A DNA stretch of 64,000 nt, from contig PHBH01000003.1 in the NCBI GenBank assembly GCA_002840535.1, positions 124,001-188,000 on the forward strand, in the 5' to 3' direction. Both the position numbers and the translations under genes were made by a program. The notes under the pieces are model-generated. The model was not told the DNA's origin. It saw only the letters and a list, made by a program, of their open reading frames with translations, and ran no database searches. Of the stretch, positions 50,993-60,916 are shown in pieces. Positions within the stretch are counted from its first letter, which is position 1, and the number at the start of each line of letters is the position of its first letter. The stretch comes from Deltaproteobacteria bacterium HGW-Deltaproteobacteria-15. Its GTDB lineage: Bacteria > Desulfobacterota > DSM-4660 > Desulfatiglandales > HGW-15.

Positions 50993-52096
50993 TCACTGGG
51001 GGTCTCCGAACGCACCCTGAGGAGATCTCTTCATCCGTGACCTGGTTCTTCTAAGAAGATTCCTTGCGAAGATGGCAAGCCAGACCAGATTGCTTGCCAT
51101 GGAATTTTCACCTGCCTGATAGGTTCCCAGATAATGCACATCCTTGCCGTTCTTCCCGCACAGACCTGATTTGAATCTGAAGGTGCCTGGGTTCAGTTCA
51201 GGATTTATACCCTGGAGATTATACCATTTGGCATCGTTTTCCTTCAGCCAACTCAATGCCCTCCACTGCAGAAGATAGGAGCCTTGGCTGTTCAAGCCCG
51301 CGTTACTGGTAGCGGCAAACAGGTACATGCCCATTTCACCAATTTTACTGCAGATCAGACCGGCTGCAGGCTTGTCGCCCGAAAAGGCGATCAGGATTTT
51401 CATCCGGAAGCGCTCCGGCAAGTCGCGTTGTACCAGTCGGAATTGATGCACGTCGGATGTCTCCACAAACTGCTTGCGTTCGTGCATTTCCTTGTAGACT
51501 TCTATAAATTGCTCGAACAAGGTATCGTCGCAACCCTCCACAATGCGGAGGCTGTTCTTTTCGGCCCGGTTCAAACGGTTACGCCATTTTTGTTCGATGC
51601 CTTTTCTAAGCTGCTGCAAAGAATTTTCGAGAGGAACCAGGAGCGTCCGTTGAACCGGGACGGAGACCGGCGTGAATCCTGCCCGGGTGAGGATAGGATC
51701 AAAGATTGAAGAGGAATCTTCGAAAAGAAGGGGCAGAATCCACATCACGAGCCTGCGCCGGGAGGCATATTCACGACGCAAGGCGAATAGGACCTGCTCG
51801 AAGACTTCAGGATCACATTCTTTCCCGCGCAGTTTCCACATCGGCCCCCAGCGGATATAAGCAGCCCCGAAATTGGTGAAGGGTATCCTCCTGATCCTTG
51901 CTTGAGCCGCCGCCAACAGTTCACCCCCCCTCTTCAACAAGAGGTGGCTCAGATTCCTTTCACCGCTTATAACACTCTCATAAGACCATGATTGATAGAT
52001 ATTTGCGTCATCGAAGTGTTCAAGTACGGCATTCCACTCTTCCTTTTCGACGCTGTCTATTTCTACGCTGTATCCCGGATTCAAATCCCTTGTCAT
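50993..52096 (-). CDS. FemAB/GNAT-like aminoacyltransferase-fold protein
   Basis: 367 residues from ATG 52096. NIYQSWSYESVISGERNLSH and IRWGPMW near the N-terminus, then a GNAT-like second half: EKNSLRIVEGC, FKIL-type strands, GDKPAAGLICSKIGEMGMYL, NSQGSYLLQWRALSWLKE and NLQGINPELNPGTFRFKSGL. This is the pattern of FemAB-related GNAT proteins in exopolysaccharide clusters (PEP-CTERM/XrtA-type and O-antigen loci), which acylate or aminoacylate cell-surface sugars. Acceptor unknown. Confidence 0.8.
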   Translation of the reverse strand: MTRDLNPGYSVEIDSVEKEEWNAVLEHFDDANIYQSWSYESVISGERNLSHLLLKRGGELLAAAQARIRRIPFTNFGAAYIRWGPMWKLRGKECDPEVFEQVLFALRREYASRRRLVMWILPLLFEDSSSIFDPILTRAGFTPVSVPVQRTLLVPLENSLQQLRKGIEQKWRNRLNRAEKNSLRIVEGCDDTLFEQFIEVYKEMHERKQFVETSDVHQFRLVQRDLPERFRMKILIAFSGDKPAAGLICSKIGEMGMYLFAATSNAGLNSQGSYLLQWRALSWLKENDAKWYNLQGINPELNPGTFRFKSGLCGKNGKDVHYLGTYQAGENSMASNLVWLAIFARNLLRRTRSRMKRSPQGAFGDPQ

Positions 52097-52140
52097 TTGA
52101 ATCTGCCTCTTCTCAACTGAACAGCCCAAGAACTGAATGC

Positions 52141-53127
52141 TCAGTCCATGAGCACATGTAAGTTACTTGCAGCAAGGAGCCGGATTTTCGGAAGCAGGCG
52201 CAAAGCGGCTTTTGCTGCTTTCCATCCGAATACCTTCTGGATAAGAGAATACTTCCACTCTAGCCGGGGAGGCTTGAGATCCCCGCCGAGAAAGCGGGCA
52301 AGTTCATGCATTTTGTCGATCAATTCCGTTTCTTCCGGATAATAATAGATGAGCCATCTCTGTAGGAGCGTGAGACAGATCTTCCTCACCCTTTCGCTGT
52401 CTTCCACTGCCAGTACCCGGCGAATAGAGGAACTCATGGCATCAAACTGAGAACGGCAAGCGTGAAAAGAAGTGCGGCTGCTGAGATTCCCGGGAATTCC
52501 TATCCTCTTGAAGGACCTCGACTCGGAAACGAAGTGAATTTTCTCACTGGCCAGCACAATTCGACAAAAATACTCCCCGTCATCATTGAGAGACAGATCT
52601 TCATCCCAAGGGCCTGCCATATCCGTCAGCCTTCGGCTGACAAGCCATACCGAAGGGCTCATCCACAGGTTGTCTCTGAACTCCATCAACATGAATTCCA
52701 ATGGGGCCAGGTCTTGCCAAAGCGAGTTGGGGGAGAACCTCGCGTTTCCATGGCTGCGGTAGAACGTTCCAAAGCCGGACGATAGAAGAGTCCGGGTTCC
52801 GGAATTCAGATCGGCCCACTTGAGCTGCTGCTCAATCTTGTCCGATGCCAGGAGATCGTCCGCATCCAGCCATTGAATGAAATCACCTTGCGCATGAGAC
52901 AGGGCATAATTCCTTGCCGCACTGGCGCCCCGGTTTTCCTGAGAGAGCACCTTGCAGTGCTTGGATTCGAATCTTCTGGCTGCTTCCAGGGTGTTATCCG
53001 CGGAGCCGTCATCGACCACAATGACTTCAATATCAGGCCATGTCTGTGCAAGGGCCGATTGAATTGCTTCCGAAATCCATTTTTGTGAATTAAATGCTGG
53101 AATCAAAATGGAGACGCGAGAAGACAT
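52141..53127 (-). CDS. family 2 glycosyltransferase
   Basis: 328 residues. VSILIPAFNSQKWISEAI, VIVVDDGSADNT, RGASAARNYALSHAQGDFIQ and LDADD with the metal motif. Distinct from the GT2 at 48129 in its C-terminal half. First gene of the minus-strand surface polysaccharide run; 45 bases before the FemAB-like gene. Confidence 0.88.
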   Translation of the reverse strand: MSSRVSILIPAFNSQKWISEAIQSALAQTWPDIEVIVVDDGSADNTLEAARRFESKHCKVLSQENRGASAARNYALSHAQGDFIQWLDADDLLASDKIEQQLKWADLNSGTRTLLSSGFGTFYRSHGNARFSPNSLWQDLAPLEFMLMEFRDNLWMSPSVWLVSRRLTDMAGPWDEDLSLNDDGEYFCRIVLASEKIHFVSESRSFKRIGIPGNLSSRTSFHACRSQFDAMSSSIRRVLAVEDSERVRKICLTLLQRWLIYYYPEETELIDKMHELARFLGGDLKPPRLEWKYSLIQKVFGWKAAKAALRLLPKIRLLAASNLHVLMD

Positions 53128-53653
53128 AGATCTGACTCAATTGAGAGAAGTTGGCATTCAGCAGTTTAGAGCATAAATGCCGGTCCTCCTCAGTAGCAAT
53201 CAGGAGGGAATCTGTTTCAATCCCCAAAAAGGACGAAAACCAAAGAAAACCAAAGCGTACTTATAGGTACACCCAGTAGCAGACTAGTTGTGGAAGACGA
53301 TTTCGGTAGCACGGATTGCCTGTGAGGGCTAGGTAACATCTCCGTAATACACGATTGCGGTTCTAAACCGGCAGGCAAACACCTGATCACTGTCCCCCAA
53401 TGAGATATTAATACCCGGTCCTTTACTCTGAGCACCGATGATATGCTCTGCCACACTTGATGAATCCTGCCGAGTGGCTACACTTCATTAGGAAAGCGAA
53501 GCTAATCTGAATGAGTGGCTGAGATAGAACGCGCGGGACCGACGGCTTTTTGGAAGGAGCCAATGCAGACAGACAACATCCCCTTCGCAGAAAAGCAGCT
53601 TTCCAACACAGGCGTCGGAAGACATCTGCCATCGTAATCATGGAAAGGGCAAT
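53128..53653. other. 526-base divergent intergenic region
   Basis: Lies between the minus-strand GT2 gene and the plus-strand membrane protein gene, so it must hold both promoters. The two minus-strand readings here (53217-53456, 53423-53704) have poor composition. A single GTTTCAATCCCC at 53215 resembles the start of some CRISPR repeats but occurs only once. Nothing else noted. Confidence 0.4.
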
Positions 53654-55423
53654 ATGGTTTGCAGGAAGCCAGGGAGGACCACTCATAATCTCAGATCCTG
53701 TCAATCATGGCTCAACCGTTCCCTGATCGTTGCGGCTTCTTTCATAACGGCGCTTTCTTTTGGTCTCTCCTACGGAGATGGGGGGAGCAACCACGCTGTG
53801 TATCTGATCAGCGGCATGCGGATTTGGTCTCCGGAATTTCTCGCCAACGACTGGTGGGCTGCGCAGACATCACATTATCATCACGCGTTTGCCTATCTGG
53901 TCGCCGGACTCAGTGGTTTGAACATACTGCCCTGGGCCATGGCCGTCGGCAATATCCTCGCTCTGCTCCTGGTCCTGGGACTGCTGTACCATCTGATAAG
54001 CCTGATCGATCGAAATCATGCCCCATTGACCTGGCTAATCGTAGCGGCCTTGTTTTTTTGCATTAGCGGGACACGAAGCGTTGCGACGACTTATCTTTTT
54101 TCGCCTTCTCTTCAGCCGTCCACGATCAGCAGCGTCTTCTTTTTCGCGGCCATGACCTTTTATATCAGGGGAAATCATCCGATTTCAGGTCTGTCTCTGG
54201 GAATATCTTCGCTGTTTCATACAAACTTCCTGATGCTGGGATTTCCCTTTTTCGGGTTGGGCCATCTCATGCTGGGAAAGAAGGGGCTTTTTCGCAGGCT
54301 TCTGGGCCAATTTGCTCTTTCCATAGTTGTGCTGGCCGTTCAAATGCCGGGTATACTTCACACAATGGGATTGGATCTTCCACAGGAGGTGAAGGTCCAG
54401 GCGGATAGAATTCTCATCGATATTGCCGGTCCATTCCACTACAAGCCGATCACATTTCTGATCGAGTACACGGCATTTTTCGGGTGGTGCCTGATCGCGT
54501 GGTCGATGATCAGGGGGGTATTCGACAGCAGCGACTTGGGAATCCGGTATAAAAGCCTTTTCGCTTCCTCGCTCCTATTGATCATTGCCGCTACCCTGCT
54601 GACCACGATTGTTTTCGTAGGCCTCGTCTCAAGACTGTTTGTCTTGCGTCTTGCGCCCTTTTGCATGCTGCTTGCCTGCGTTGTGGTTGCTGAAGGAGCG
54701 GTCAGGATTTTTACAACCGATGCAAAAGAGAAATCCTTTCCCGGCCCGTGGAATATGGCCGGCTTTTTACTCGGGTTCATTATCATTCTTCCATCCATGG
54801 TCCACCAGCGTCTTATTTTCACCGCATCAGACCATCTGGCGACTCCCTCGGCCGGAATGATTTTCCTGGGGGCGTGCTTCGTGGGCCTCTGGTGGATGGC
54901 AAAATTCAAAGGAGCGGAATTCCATTTCGCTGAAAAAGTGGCCGGCGGAAATCGGATTATGCTCCTCCTGGCTCTCGCTCTGGCCGTTGCCGTTGCAGAC
55001 GAATTCAGTTTGCGCCGCTTTAATCTTTTATACCAGTCCGATCCTGCTGAAGGCGAACTGTACGCATGGGCGGCACGAACCGACCCGGACTCTCTTTTCA
55101 TTGTTCCTCCGAACATGATCTCCTTTCGATTATTCGGCAAGAGAGCGGTTGTTGCGGAAAACAAGGCAGTTCCATATCGACCGGATGAGACCCTGGAATG
55201 GCATGAAAGATTGAAGACCATCTGCGGAGAAGAGTACGCAGGGTCACTGCAGGAGATGGAGAAAGGGTATGCTCTGATGGACCAGGACAGACTGAGAAGA
55301 GCGGCGGCAAAATATGGAGTGGACTATGTGGTCGTGTACAAGGAAATGAAGATCGCAAAAGACGGCCTGGAAATTGTTTTCGAAAACGAGCATTTCAAGG
55401 TCCTGCGGCCGCCGGGGAATTGA
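53654..55423 (+). CDS. polytopic membrane protein of surface polysaccharide cluster
   Basis: 589 residues, ATG 53654, AAAGGG upstream. About eleven transmembrane helices, with a conserved-looking luminal/periplasmic loop after the first (SNHAVYLISGMRIWSPEFLANDWW region, cited in part). A C-terminal soluble part of about 110 residues carries DPDSLFIVPPNMISFRLF and KAVPYRPDETLEWHERL. The layout is that of GT-C-like or DUF6798-type proteins. Probably linked to glycan synthesis given its neighbours. Specific function unknown. Confidence 0.7.
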   Translation: MVCRKPGRTTHNLRSCQSWLNRSLIVAASFITALSFGLSYGDGGSNHAVYLISGMRIWSPEFLANDWWAAQTSHYHHAFAYLVAGLSGLNILPWAMAVGNILALLLVLGLLYHLISLIDRNHAPLTWLIVAALFFCISGTRSVATTYLFSPSLQPSTISSVFFFAAMTFYIRGNHPISGLSLGISSLFHTNFLMLGFPFFGLGHLMLGKKGLFRRLLGQFALSIVVLAVQMPGILHTMGLDLPQEVKVQADRILIDIAGPFHYKPITFLIEYTAFFGWCLIAWSMIRGVFDSSDLGIRYKSLFASSLLLIIAATLLTTIVFVGLVSRLFVLRLAPFCMLLACVVVAEGAVRIFTTDAKEKSFPGPWNMAGFLLGFIIILPSMVHQRLIFTASDHLATPSAGMIFLGACFVGLWWMAKFKGAEFHFAEKVAGGNRIMLLLALALAVAVADEFSLRRFNLLYQSDPAEGELYAWAARTDPDSLFIVPPNMISFRLFGKRAVVAENKAVPYRPDETLEWHERLKTICGEEYAGSLQEMEKGYALMDQDRLRRAAAKYGVDYVVVYKEMKIAKDGLEIVFENEHFKVLRPPGN

Positions 55424-55605
55424 ACAAATTATCTAGCTTTGAGCCGAGTCCGGATCTCTGCAAAAGGGAGCGAGCGTTTTCTGATAACACGGGACTCCTG
55501 CAGGAGGAACCGCTTCAGGACCCCGTCAAACGGCTTCATATCCATGAGTTGATATTCCGCAGCATCCACTTCAGCTCAATCCTTTGTCATGCTGCACGGA
55601 TTGGT

Positions 55606-56259
55606 CTAGCTCTTTCGGCACAGGAGCAGGACGTCTGCGAGAGGCAGCCCGCGGTCGGCACGGATGATCTTCCCGGTCTGAAAACCTGAGCTTTTCAAAA
55701 TTTCCTCGAGGCGGCCAAGCGGCCGGTACCAGAGCCGGTCTTTCGGATTCAGCAGTGAATCGATGCTGTAGGTAATACAGAATTTCCAAAATGGTTTTCT
55801 ATCCACATCGAGTATGGCAAGCAGTCCATCGTCGCCGAGGCATCTATGGATCTTCCTCAGCAGGATTTCCACCTGATCGTCCCGGATATGATGGAGCACA
55901 TCAGTCATCACAGCAGCCCCAAAGGAAGAGACATTGAGACTCCCCACATCGCCGAGGTGAAAATGAATATTCTTCCTGTTGAAGACGGAGCGGCTTGCCA
56001 CCTCCATCCTCGTCGAGTTCATGTCGATGCCGACCACGCTTCTCTCAGAGCTTCGCTCGGCAAGAAAATTACTGAGCATGCCATACCCGCACCCAAAATC
56101 CAGAATTCGTCCTTTTAAAGGGATGCACGATTCGATGAGCTCAAAAGGACAGAGACGCCATCTGGTTCTCAGGTAGAAGGATTCCCATCGGGACACCGGC
56201 TTGTATAAGTCGAAAATGGAGTTGGGGATGCTTCGGAGCACTTTGTTACTGAAATCCAT
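55606..56259 (-). CDS. class I SAM-dependent methyltransferase
   Basis: 217 residues, ATG 56259. Motif I GRILDFGCGYGMLSNFL, motif II acidic residue in VVGIDMNSTRM, motif III region HLGDVGSL and MTDVLHHIRDD, typical of Rossmann-fold class I methyltransferases. Substrate unknown; location next to the glycan cluster suggests a sugar or lipid. Convergent with the large membrane protein gene. Confidence 0.85.
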   Translation of the reverse strand: MDFSNKVLRSIPNSIFDLYKPVSRWESFYLRTRWRLCPFELIESCIPLKGRILDFGCGYGMLSNFLAERSSERSVVGIDMNSTRMEVASRSVFNRKNIHFHLGDVGSLNVSSFGAAVMTDVLHHIRDDQVEILLRKIHRCLGDDGLLAILDVDRKPFWKFCITYSIDSLLNPKDRLWYRPLGRLEEILKSSGFQTGKIIRADRGLPLADVLLLCRKS

Positions 56260-56467
56260 GCAGGCGCTCTTCCTGCGTAAGCGGATAAGAGGTGGAATCG
56301 GCAGTTGGCAACTATCCGATAATTTGATTAATAATCATGTTTCCGACCCATTCCTGCCAGTAGAATATATCCGATTGTCGAAAATGCAATTATCGTTTCC
56401 CATTCAACGTGAAAAATTAAATGAATTCTGTTACAAGGCGACAACTCCATTTTCATAGAGTTGAGAT

Positions 56468-57757
56468 GTGGGAATTGTGAAAAATTACAATGAGCCGGCG
56501 TCACAGGGGAGTCGAGAGAAGGCCGACTTCTTGCTCGTAGGGCTATGCAGTTCGAGGAGCTTCTCGCAGGTGGTAGTGATGACCTATGCCGCTGCCATCC
56601 CCCTTCTCCAGCAGGAGTGGGGGATGAGCGCCGTCAGGGCGGGCACCATCTCCAGCGGTTTTCAACTGGGCTATGCGCTTTCCCTATTCGTGATGTCTAC
56701 CCTTGCCGACAAATTCGGACCAAGAGTTCTGTACATGTGGTCCATGTTTGCAGGAGCTCTTCTTTCCGTCGCATTCGCGGCATTTGCTCGTGGGTATACC
56801 TCGGCTTTGGTCATTTATTTCCTGCTTGCCATGGCGCTGGCCGGGAGCTATACGACCGGGTTGATGATTCTCGCGGCTCGCTATCCTTCCAACAGAAGGG
56901 GGAAGGCCACGGGCTACTTTATCGCGAGCTCGTCCATGGGTTTTGTGCTTTCATTGGCGCTGAGCGGATGGACACTACCCATGGGTGGATACAGGCTCTC
57001 CTTTGCAGCTGCGTCCGCATGCTGCATTTTGGGATGGCTTTTCTCCGTGCTTTTTCTGAGAAAGGTCCGGCTTTCCCCGGTGGTGCGCCACGAAAGGCAA
57101 ACCCTCAAGACTGAAGTGCTTTCGAACAAGCCGGTTCTGATGCTTATGGCAGCCTATACCTTTCACTGCTGGGAGCTGCTGGGAATGTGGGCATGGACCC
57201 CCGCCTTTCTGGCAGCATATCTTCAATTGAAGGGGCTTGACGGTCTGAGTGCCGCAGGCTTCGGATCCTATGTTACAGCCGCATTTCATGGTGCCGGGCT
57301 ATTCGCATCCCTTATCATGGGCGGTCTGTCTGACCGTCTCGGCCGTGCGTATGTCATCATGGTGGCGTCGGGGATCAGCACCTTGTGCTCCTTTGTGTTC
57401 GGATGGTCCATGGTGCTGCCTTTTGCCGCAGTTTTTTCCATTGGTTTTGCGTACACCTTCTTCTCCCTCAGTGACTCGCCCGTGCTCTCCGCTGCCCTGA
57501 CTGAGGTGACCTCCGCCTCTTTTCTCGGGAGGGCCTTCGGCCTGAGGTCACTGCTCGGATTCGGGGCCGGGGCGGTTTCCCCTGTCGTCTTTGGAGCGGT
57601 GCTGGATTGGGTGAATCCGCTTCATTCCGGCGAGCTGCAATACGCTGCCTGGGGATGGGCATTCACTTCTCTCGGCCTGCCGGGTCTCGCCACATTCTGG
57701 ATAGCCGCCCGGCTCCGAGCCCTCCATCATGAAAACAACAAACGTTCACAGCTTTAA
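56468..57757 (+). CDS. MFS transporter
   Basis: 429 residues; GTG 56468 as read, with GTG 56477 an alternative. Twelve transmembrane helices. Loop 2-3 motif LADKFGPRVLYM and the equivalent loop 8-9 motif GGLSDRLGRAYVIM show the two-fold MFS repeat. ASRYPSNRRGKATG-type residues (LAARYPSNRRGKATGYFI) lie between helices 4 and 5. Resembles CP family / nitrate-nitrite or organic-anion porters; substrate unknown. Its stop codon lies at the edge of a palindromic repeat. Confidence 0.85.
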   Translation: MGIVKNYNEPASQGSREKADFLLVGLCSSRSFSQVVVMTYAAAIPLLQQEWGMSAVRAGTISSGFQLGYALSLFVMSTLADKFGPRVLYMWSMFAGALLSVAFAAFARGYTSALVIYFLLAMALAGSYTTGLMILAARYPSNRRGKATGYFIASSSMGFVLSLALSGWTLPMGGYRLSFAAASACCILGWLFSVLFLRKVRLSPVVRHERQTLKTEVLSNKPVLMLMAAYTFHCWELLGMWAWTPAFLAAYLQLKGLDGLSAAGFGSYVTAAFHGAGLFASLIMGGLSDRLGRAYVIMVASGISTLCSFVFGWSMVLPFAAVFSIGFAYTFFSLSDSPVLSAALTEVTSASFLGRAFGLRSLLGFGAGAVSPVVFGAVLDWVNPLHSGELQYAAWGWAFTSLGLPGLATFWIAARLRALHHENNKRSQL

Positions 57758-57867
57758 CCGCCAAGACGCCAAGTACGCCAAGAAATCAGTTGTTTTTCCA
57801 CCTGCCGGAGCGGCATCCGGCAGGTGGAAAAACAACTCTTTGCGCTCTTCGCGCCTTCGCGGTTCAA
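57753..57867. repeat. palindromic dispersed repeat, copy 2
   Basis: Inverted copy of 39707-39833: begins CTTTAACCGCCAAGACGCCA and ends CGCCTTCGCGGTTCAA. The core is a perfect 21-bp hairpin (57789-57809 with 57816-57836, 6-base loop). It lies between the MFS and hydrolase genes, where it could also act as a bidirectional terminator. Confidence 0.78.
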
Positions 57868-58652
57868 ACGATTTTTTCCGAGACCCTCTCATCAAGGAAT
57901 CTATGGATCTCTTCGTTAAAACGATCCGGCTGCTCGGCCATGGGCATATGCCCGGAGTCCGGAATCAGAACGAGTCTGCTGGACTGCAAGTGCTGGTGGA
58001 GGAATTCGGAGTATTTCGCCGGTGTGAGACGATCACTCTCCCCGCAGACGATCAGGGCGGGGAGGGAAATCTCCTGCAACCGGTTCCTCACGTCAAATCG
58101 GTTGCATGCCTTGAAGTCCCTGAGTGTGACCTGTGGCGGGCACTTGCGGATGGAGCGGGAGGACATCTCCCTGATCTGGGCGGGCGTATTGGAGCAGAAG
58201 GCGGCCAGATCGATGGTCCTGTAAAAAGCCTCGGGGTCGGTTTCCAGCAATTTGACAATGATGGGCAGCACTCCCAGTCTTGCCCCGGTGCCTGCCAGCA
58301 CGACCCCTTTGAGAAAACCCGGATGGTCCAGGATCAACTGGAGGGCGACGGCACCCCCCATGGAATGCCCCACCACTACCCATTCCCGGGGCGGCAGGGC
58401 TGATTCGAGAAGGGTGTGAACGCATTCGGCATAACCGGAAATCTCCTCTTCTCCATGCCCTTTGGACAGACCATGACCCGGCAAATCGAGTCGATAAACC
58501 GGATGCACTCCTCTGAAGTATGCAGCCTGCGCATCCCAGACGGCGGAATCGCCCCCGGCCCCGTGAATAAAGAGCAGCGAAGGCTCATTCTCTCTGCCGC
58601 CGTCTTGCGGTTCCGTTATATGAAGTTCGACTCCTCTTACCGTGCGGTGCAT
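57864..58652 (-). CDS. alpha/beta hydrolase
   Basis: 262 residues, ATG 58652. LLFIHGAGGDSAVWDAQ (oxyanion region), YRLDLPGHGLS, nucleophile elbow VVVGHSMGGAVA with Ser, acid Asp in LIVCGESDRLTPA and His in PDSGHMPMAEQP. A cap of helices lies between strands 6 and 7. Resembles esterases or ring-cleavage C-C hydrolases; substrate unknown. Converges with the MFS gene across the palindromic repeat. Confidence 0.88.
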   Translation of the reverse strand: MHRTVRGVELHITEPQDGGRENEPSLLFIHGAGGDSAVWDAQAAYFRGVHPVYRLDLPGHGLSKGHGEEEISGYAECVHTLLESALPPREWVVVGHSMGGAVALQLILDHPGFLKGVVLAGTGARLGVLPIIVKLLETDPEAFYRTIDLAAFCSNTPAQIREMSSRSIRKCPPQVTLRDFKACNRFDVRNRLQEISLPALIVCGESDRLTPAKYSEFLHQHLQSSRLVLIPDSGHMPMAEQPDRFNEEIHRFLDERVSEKIV

Positions 58653-58757
58653 GAATGACGGCTCCTGACTCCCAAAGAGGGGACACTTCAGCTCTGTGTA
58701 TTAGAGGGTGATGAACCCTGCTCGGGGTTCACAGCGCTAAGGTGTTGCCCAAAGAGA

Positions 58758-59366
58758 TCATGTTCCTGTGTCTATGATAAGCCGCTGCCCCGGCTGGATG
58801 GGGTCGTCCTTGGAGAGGTTATTCAGACGACGCAGTTCGGCGGCGGTCACTCCGTATTTTTTCGCGATGCTGAAAAGTGTTTCTCCCCGGCGCACTTCAT
58901 GCAAGCGCTTTTCAACCGAAGCCGGCTTTTTCTGAGGAACAGCCGATTGAGCCTGCGGTTTTGGAGGAGCAGGGGCTTGTGCGAGTTTTTCCATCTGGTC
59001 CTTCATGCCTTTTGTCAGGTTTTCGAGTCTGTTCACGGAAGCATGAAGTCCCTTTATCTGGTTTTCCGAGGAGGAAATCTTCGGTTCGACCCCTTCGATT
59101 CGGGCCAACCTTTTCTCCATCCCATCCAGCCTCGACTTTACCGCATCCAGCTCCTTCGCGGTCTTCTCATCCCCGCCGCCGCCGAAAAACACGACAAGAA
59201 GGATGATCAAAAGGAGTGCTCCGGCCGCTCCAAAGATCAACGATTTCTTCTGGGGATCGAGCTCGGCCCCATTTCTGAAGCGGCGTCTTGGCCTTTCCAT
59301 CCTCGTCTCATCGAGTTCGTCGGATATGTCGTCCATGATCTCGGTCTTATCCAAGTCTCTCTCCAT
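58758..59366 (-). CDS. membrane-anchored LysM protein
   Basis: 202 residues; ATG 59366 is preferred because AAGGAG lies 6 bases upstream, while the ATG at 59372 touches it. Charged cytoplasmic head (about 40 residues), one transmembrane helix (KSLIFGAAGALLLIILLVVF region), a periplasmic coiled coil, a Pro/Ala/Gln linker, and a C-terminal LysM domain (HEVRRGETLFSIAKKYGV to PGQRLIIDT). It binds peptidoglycan from an inner-membrane anchor. Single gene. Confidence 0.85.
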   Translation of the reverse strand: MERDLDKTEIMDDISDELDETRMERPRRRFRNGAELDPQKKSLIFGAAGALLLIILLVVFFGGGGDEKTAKELDAVKSRLDGMEKRLARIEGVEPKISSSENQIKGLHASVNRLENLTKGMKDQMEKLAQAPAPPKPQAQSAVPQKKPASVEKRLHEVRRGETLFSIAKKYGVTAAELRRLNNLSKDDPIQPGQRLIIDTGT

Positions 59367-59441
59367 GCGCATCTCCTTTCGATCTCCCTGCTGCAGGGAA
59401 TAAAAATCCGTGCGGCATTATAAGGGGGAACGCCCGTCACT

Positions 59442-60278
59442 TCAACCAATCTCTCCCCAGGTTTTTTTGCTCCTCTCGATTTTCTTTTGAACAATATTCC
59501 AGGTTTTGGTAGTCAAAAAGGATTCCCCTGCGCGGCGAACCATTTTGAGAAACATGCTCCTCGGGACTGTAAAGGACAGTTCGTCGGTCTTGAAGAATTT
59601 CCGCGCGGATGGATCCCATCCGCCCAGCACCGCCCGCTCTTTCCCCTGGGACAGATACCTGAACGGCCACGGGACAAGGTTCGCACATCCGGCGCCCCAC
59701 GGTGAAGCCACCACCTCCGGGTCGCCGCTCACGAAGGCGGCGAGTTGATGAAGCCCGCTGAGGGTTTCAGGCCTGGCAAAAAAGGCGATCAGCTCCGGCT
59801 CTTCTCCCGGGCCGAAGAGGCTCAGCGGCTTGACGACGCAGAACTTCGCCGTCGCGGGTCTCGGATCGATGTATCGAAAAATCTCCCGGAGCGTATCCGG
59901 CGAATCGCAATAGAGCTCCCCTTCCATGCGACCTGGAACCCCGGTGGAAACATAGTGGATAATGGTTTCGGTCTGGGGTTTCATGAATCCAAGGAAGAAC
60001 GCTCCTCCCGGACAGCCAAAGCGTTGGGCATCGAAGTATGCGGCAGTCTTCTTCTTTCGCGCACGCCAGATGTGACCCATCACGCAGGAGAACCCGGCAA
60101 ACACCGCCTGCCAGTTGATCTGATTCTGCATTTCTTTTTCCCTGGTAGGCAAATCCAGATTTTCCGGCGCGAATCCCTCCTTTGGTTCCGTGTCCGTATA
60201 AAAGATGCCCATAGGTTCCTCGTCCAGCCCCAGCCGGGCAAGAAATGCGGCAAGCTCATCTTTCGTGATTCCGTCCAT
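59442..60278 (-). CDS. DUF169-family protein
   Basis: 278 residues from ATG 60278, with GGAGGTCAAC upstream; the longer reading to 60596 is discarded. Conserved stretches of DUF169: EEPMGIFYTDTEP near the N-terminus, FSCVMGHIWRARKKK, FGCPGGAFFLGF, MEGELYCDSPDTLREIF and GAGCANLVPWPFRYL, with several Cys that may bind metal. Common in anaerobes. Biochemical role unknown. Confidence 0.8.
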   Translation of the reverse strand: MDGITKDELAAFLARLGLDEEPMGIFYTDTEPKEGFAPENLDLPTREKEMQNQINWQAVFAGFSCVMGHIWRARKKKTAAYFDAQRFGCPGGAFFLGFMKPQTETIIHYVSTGVPGRMEGELYCDSPDTLREIFRYIDPRPATAKFCVVKPLSLFGPGEEPELIAFFARPETLSGLHQLAAFVSGDPEVVASPWGAGCANLVPWPFRYLSQGKERAVLGGWDPSARKFFKTDELSFTVPRSMFLKMVRRAGESFLTTKTWNIVQKKIERSKKTWGEIG

Positions 60279-60417
60279 GTTGACCTCCTTTGTCATTGAA
60301 CATTTGGGGAGAAATGAAAAATGGCACAGAACGCGCTGAAAATCAAATAACTTGAAATCGCATGGTGAATGAAGCATGATCGATTCCACCAGGTTCTGAT
60401 ATTGGGAGAATGGATAC

Positions 60418-60729
60418 ATGAAGATCAAGGTTGAGAGCGAAAAGATCATCAAAGCGGTAAAAAAACTGAACGGAGTCGAAATCGTCCTCGAAAATGCGGA
60501 AGATGCCAAAGAGGCAATCAATCTCGTCCTGAGAAAAGCGGACCTGGCGGAAAAGAACCGGTTCTCCAGCTTGAAGGAGGTCCTTGTCACTTCCATTCAG
60601 GAATACAAGACCTCGGCCGTGGATTACAGGATGGTCTTCCTGCTTGAATTCGTATTTGACCAGAATACGACGATGGAAGAACGGGTCTCCCTCATAAAGA
60701 ATATTCAGGATTTCTTTCAAAAGTCCTGA
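60418..60729 (+). CDS. conserved-looking small hypothetical protein
   Basis: 103 residues, ATG 60418. Soluble, helical with alternating charge (SEKIIKAVKKLNGVEIVLE). No motif recognised. Divergent from the DUF169 gene. Confidence 0.5.
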   Translation: MKIKVESEKIIKAVKKLNGVEIVLENAEDAKEAINLVLRKADLAEKNRFSSLKEVLVTSIQEYKTSAVDYRMVFLLEFVFDQNTTMEERVSLIKNIQDFFQKS

Positions 60730-60916
60730 TCGTCAAACCTGACGCACCCCTGTCCGGAGGATGAACGGACCTGCCGGTATTCACGAATCTCTCCTCTCGC
60801 ATGTGTCTGATTCCCTGATATTTTATTTTTTTGCCTTCCTGGCATATTTCGTGCAATTCCCAATTTCCATTACTCAAAGCCGAGCACAAATCAGTTTGAT
60901 CACGCGGGAGGGAATC

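Noticed and set aside
53215..53226. CRISPR-like start GTTTCAATCCCC
   Set aside because: Occurs only once; no second repeat at spacer distance and no cas gene nearby.
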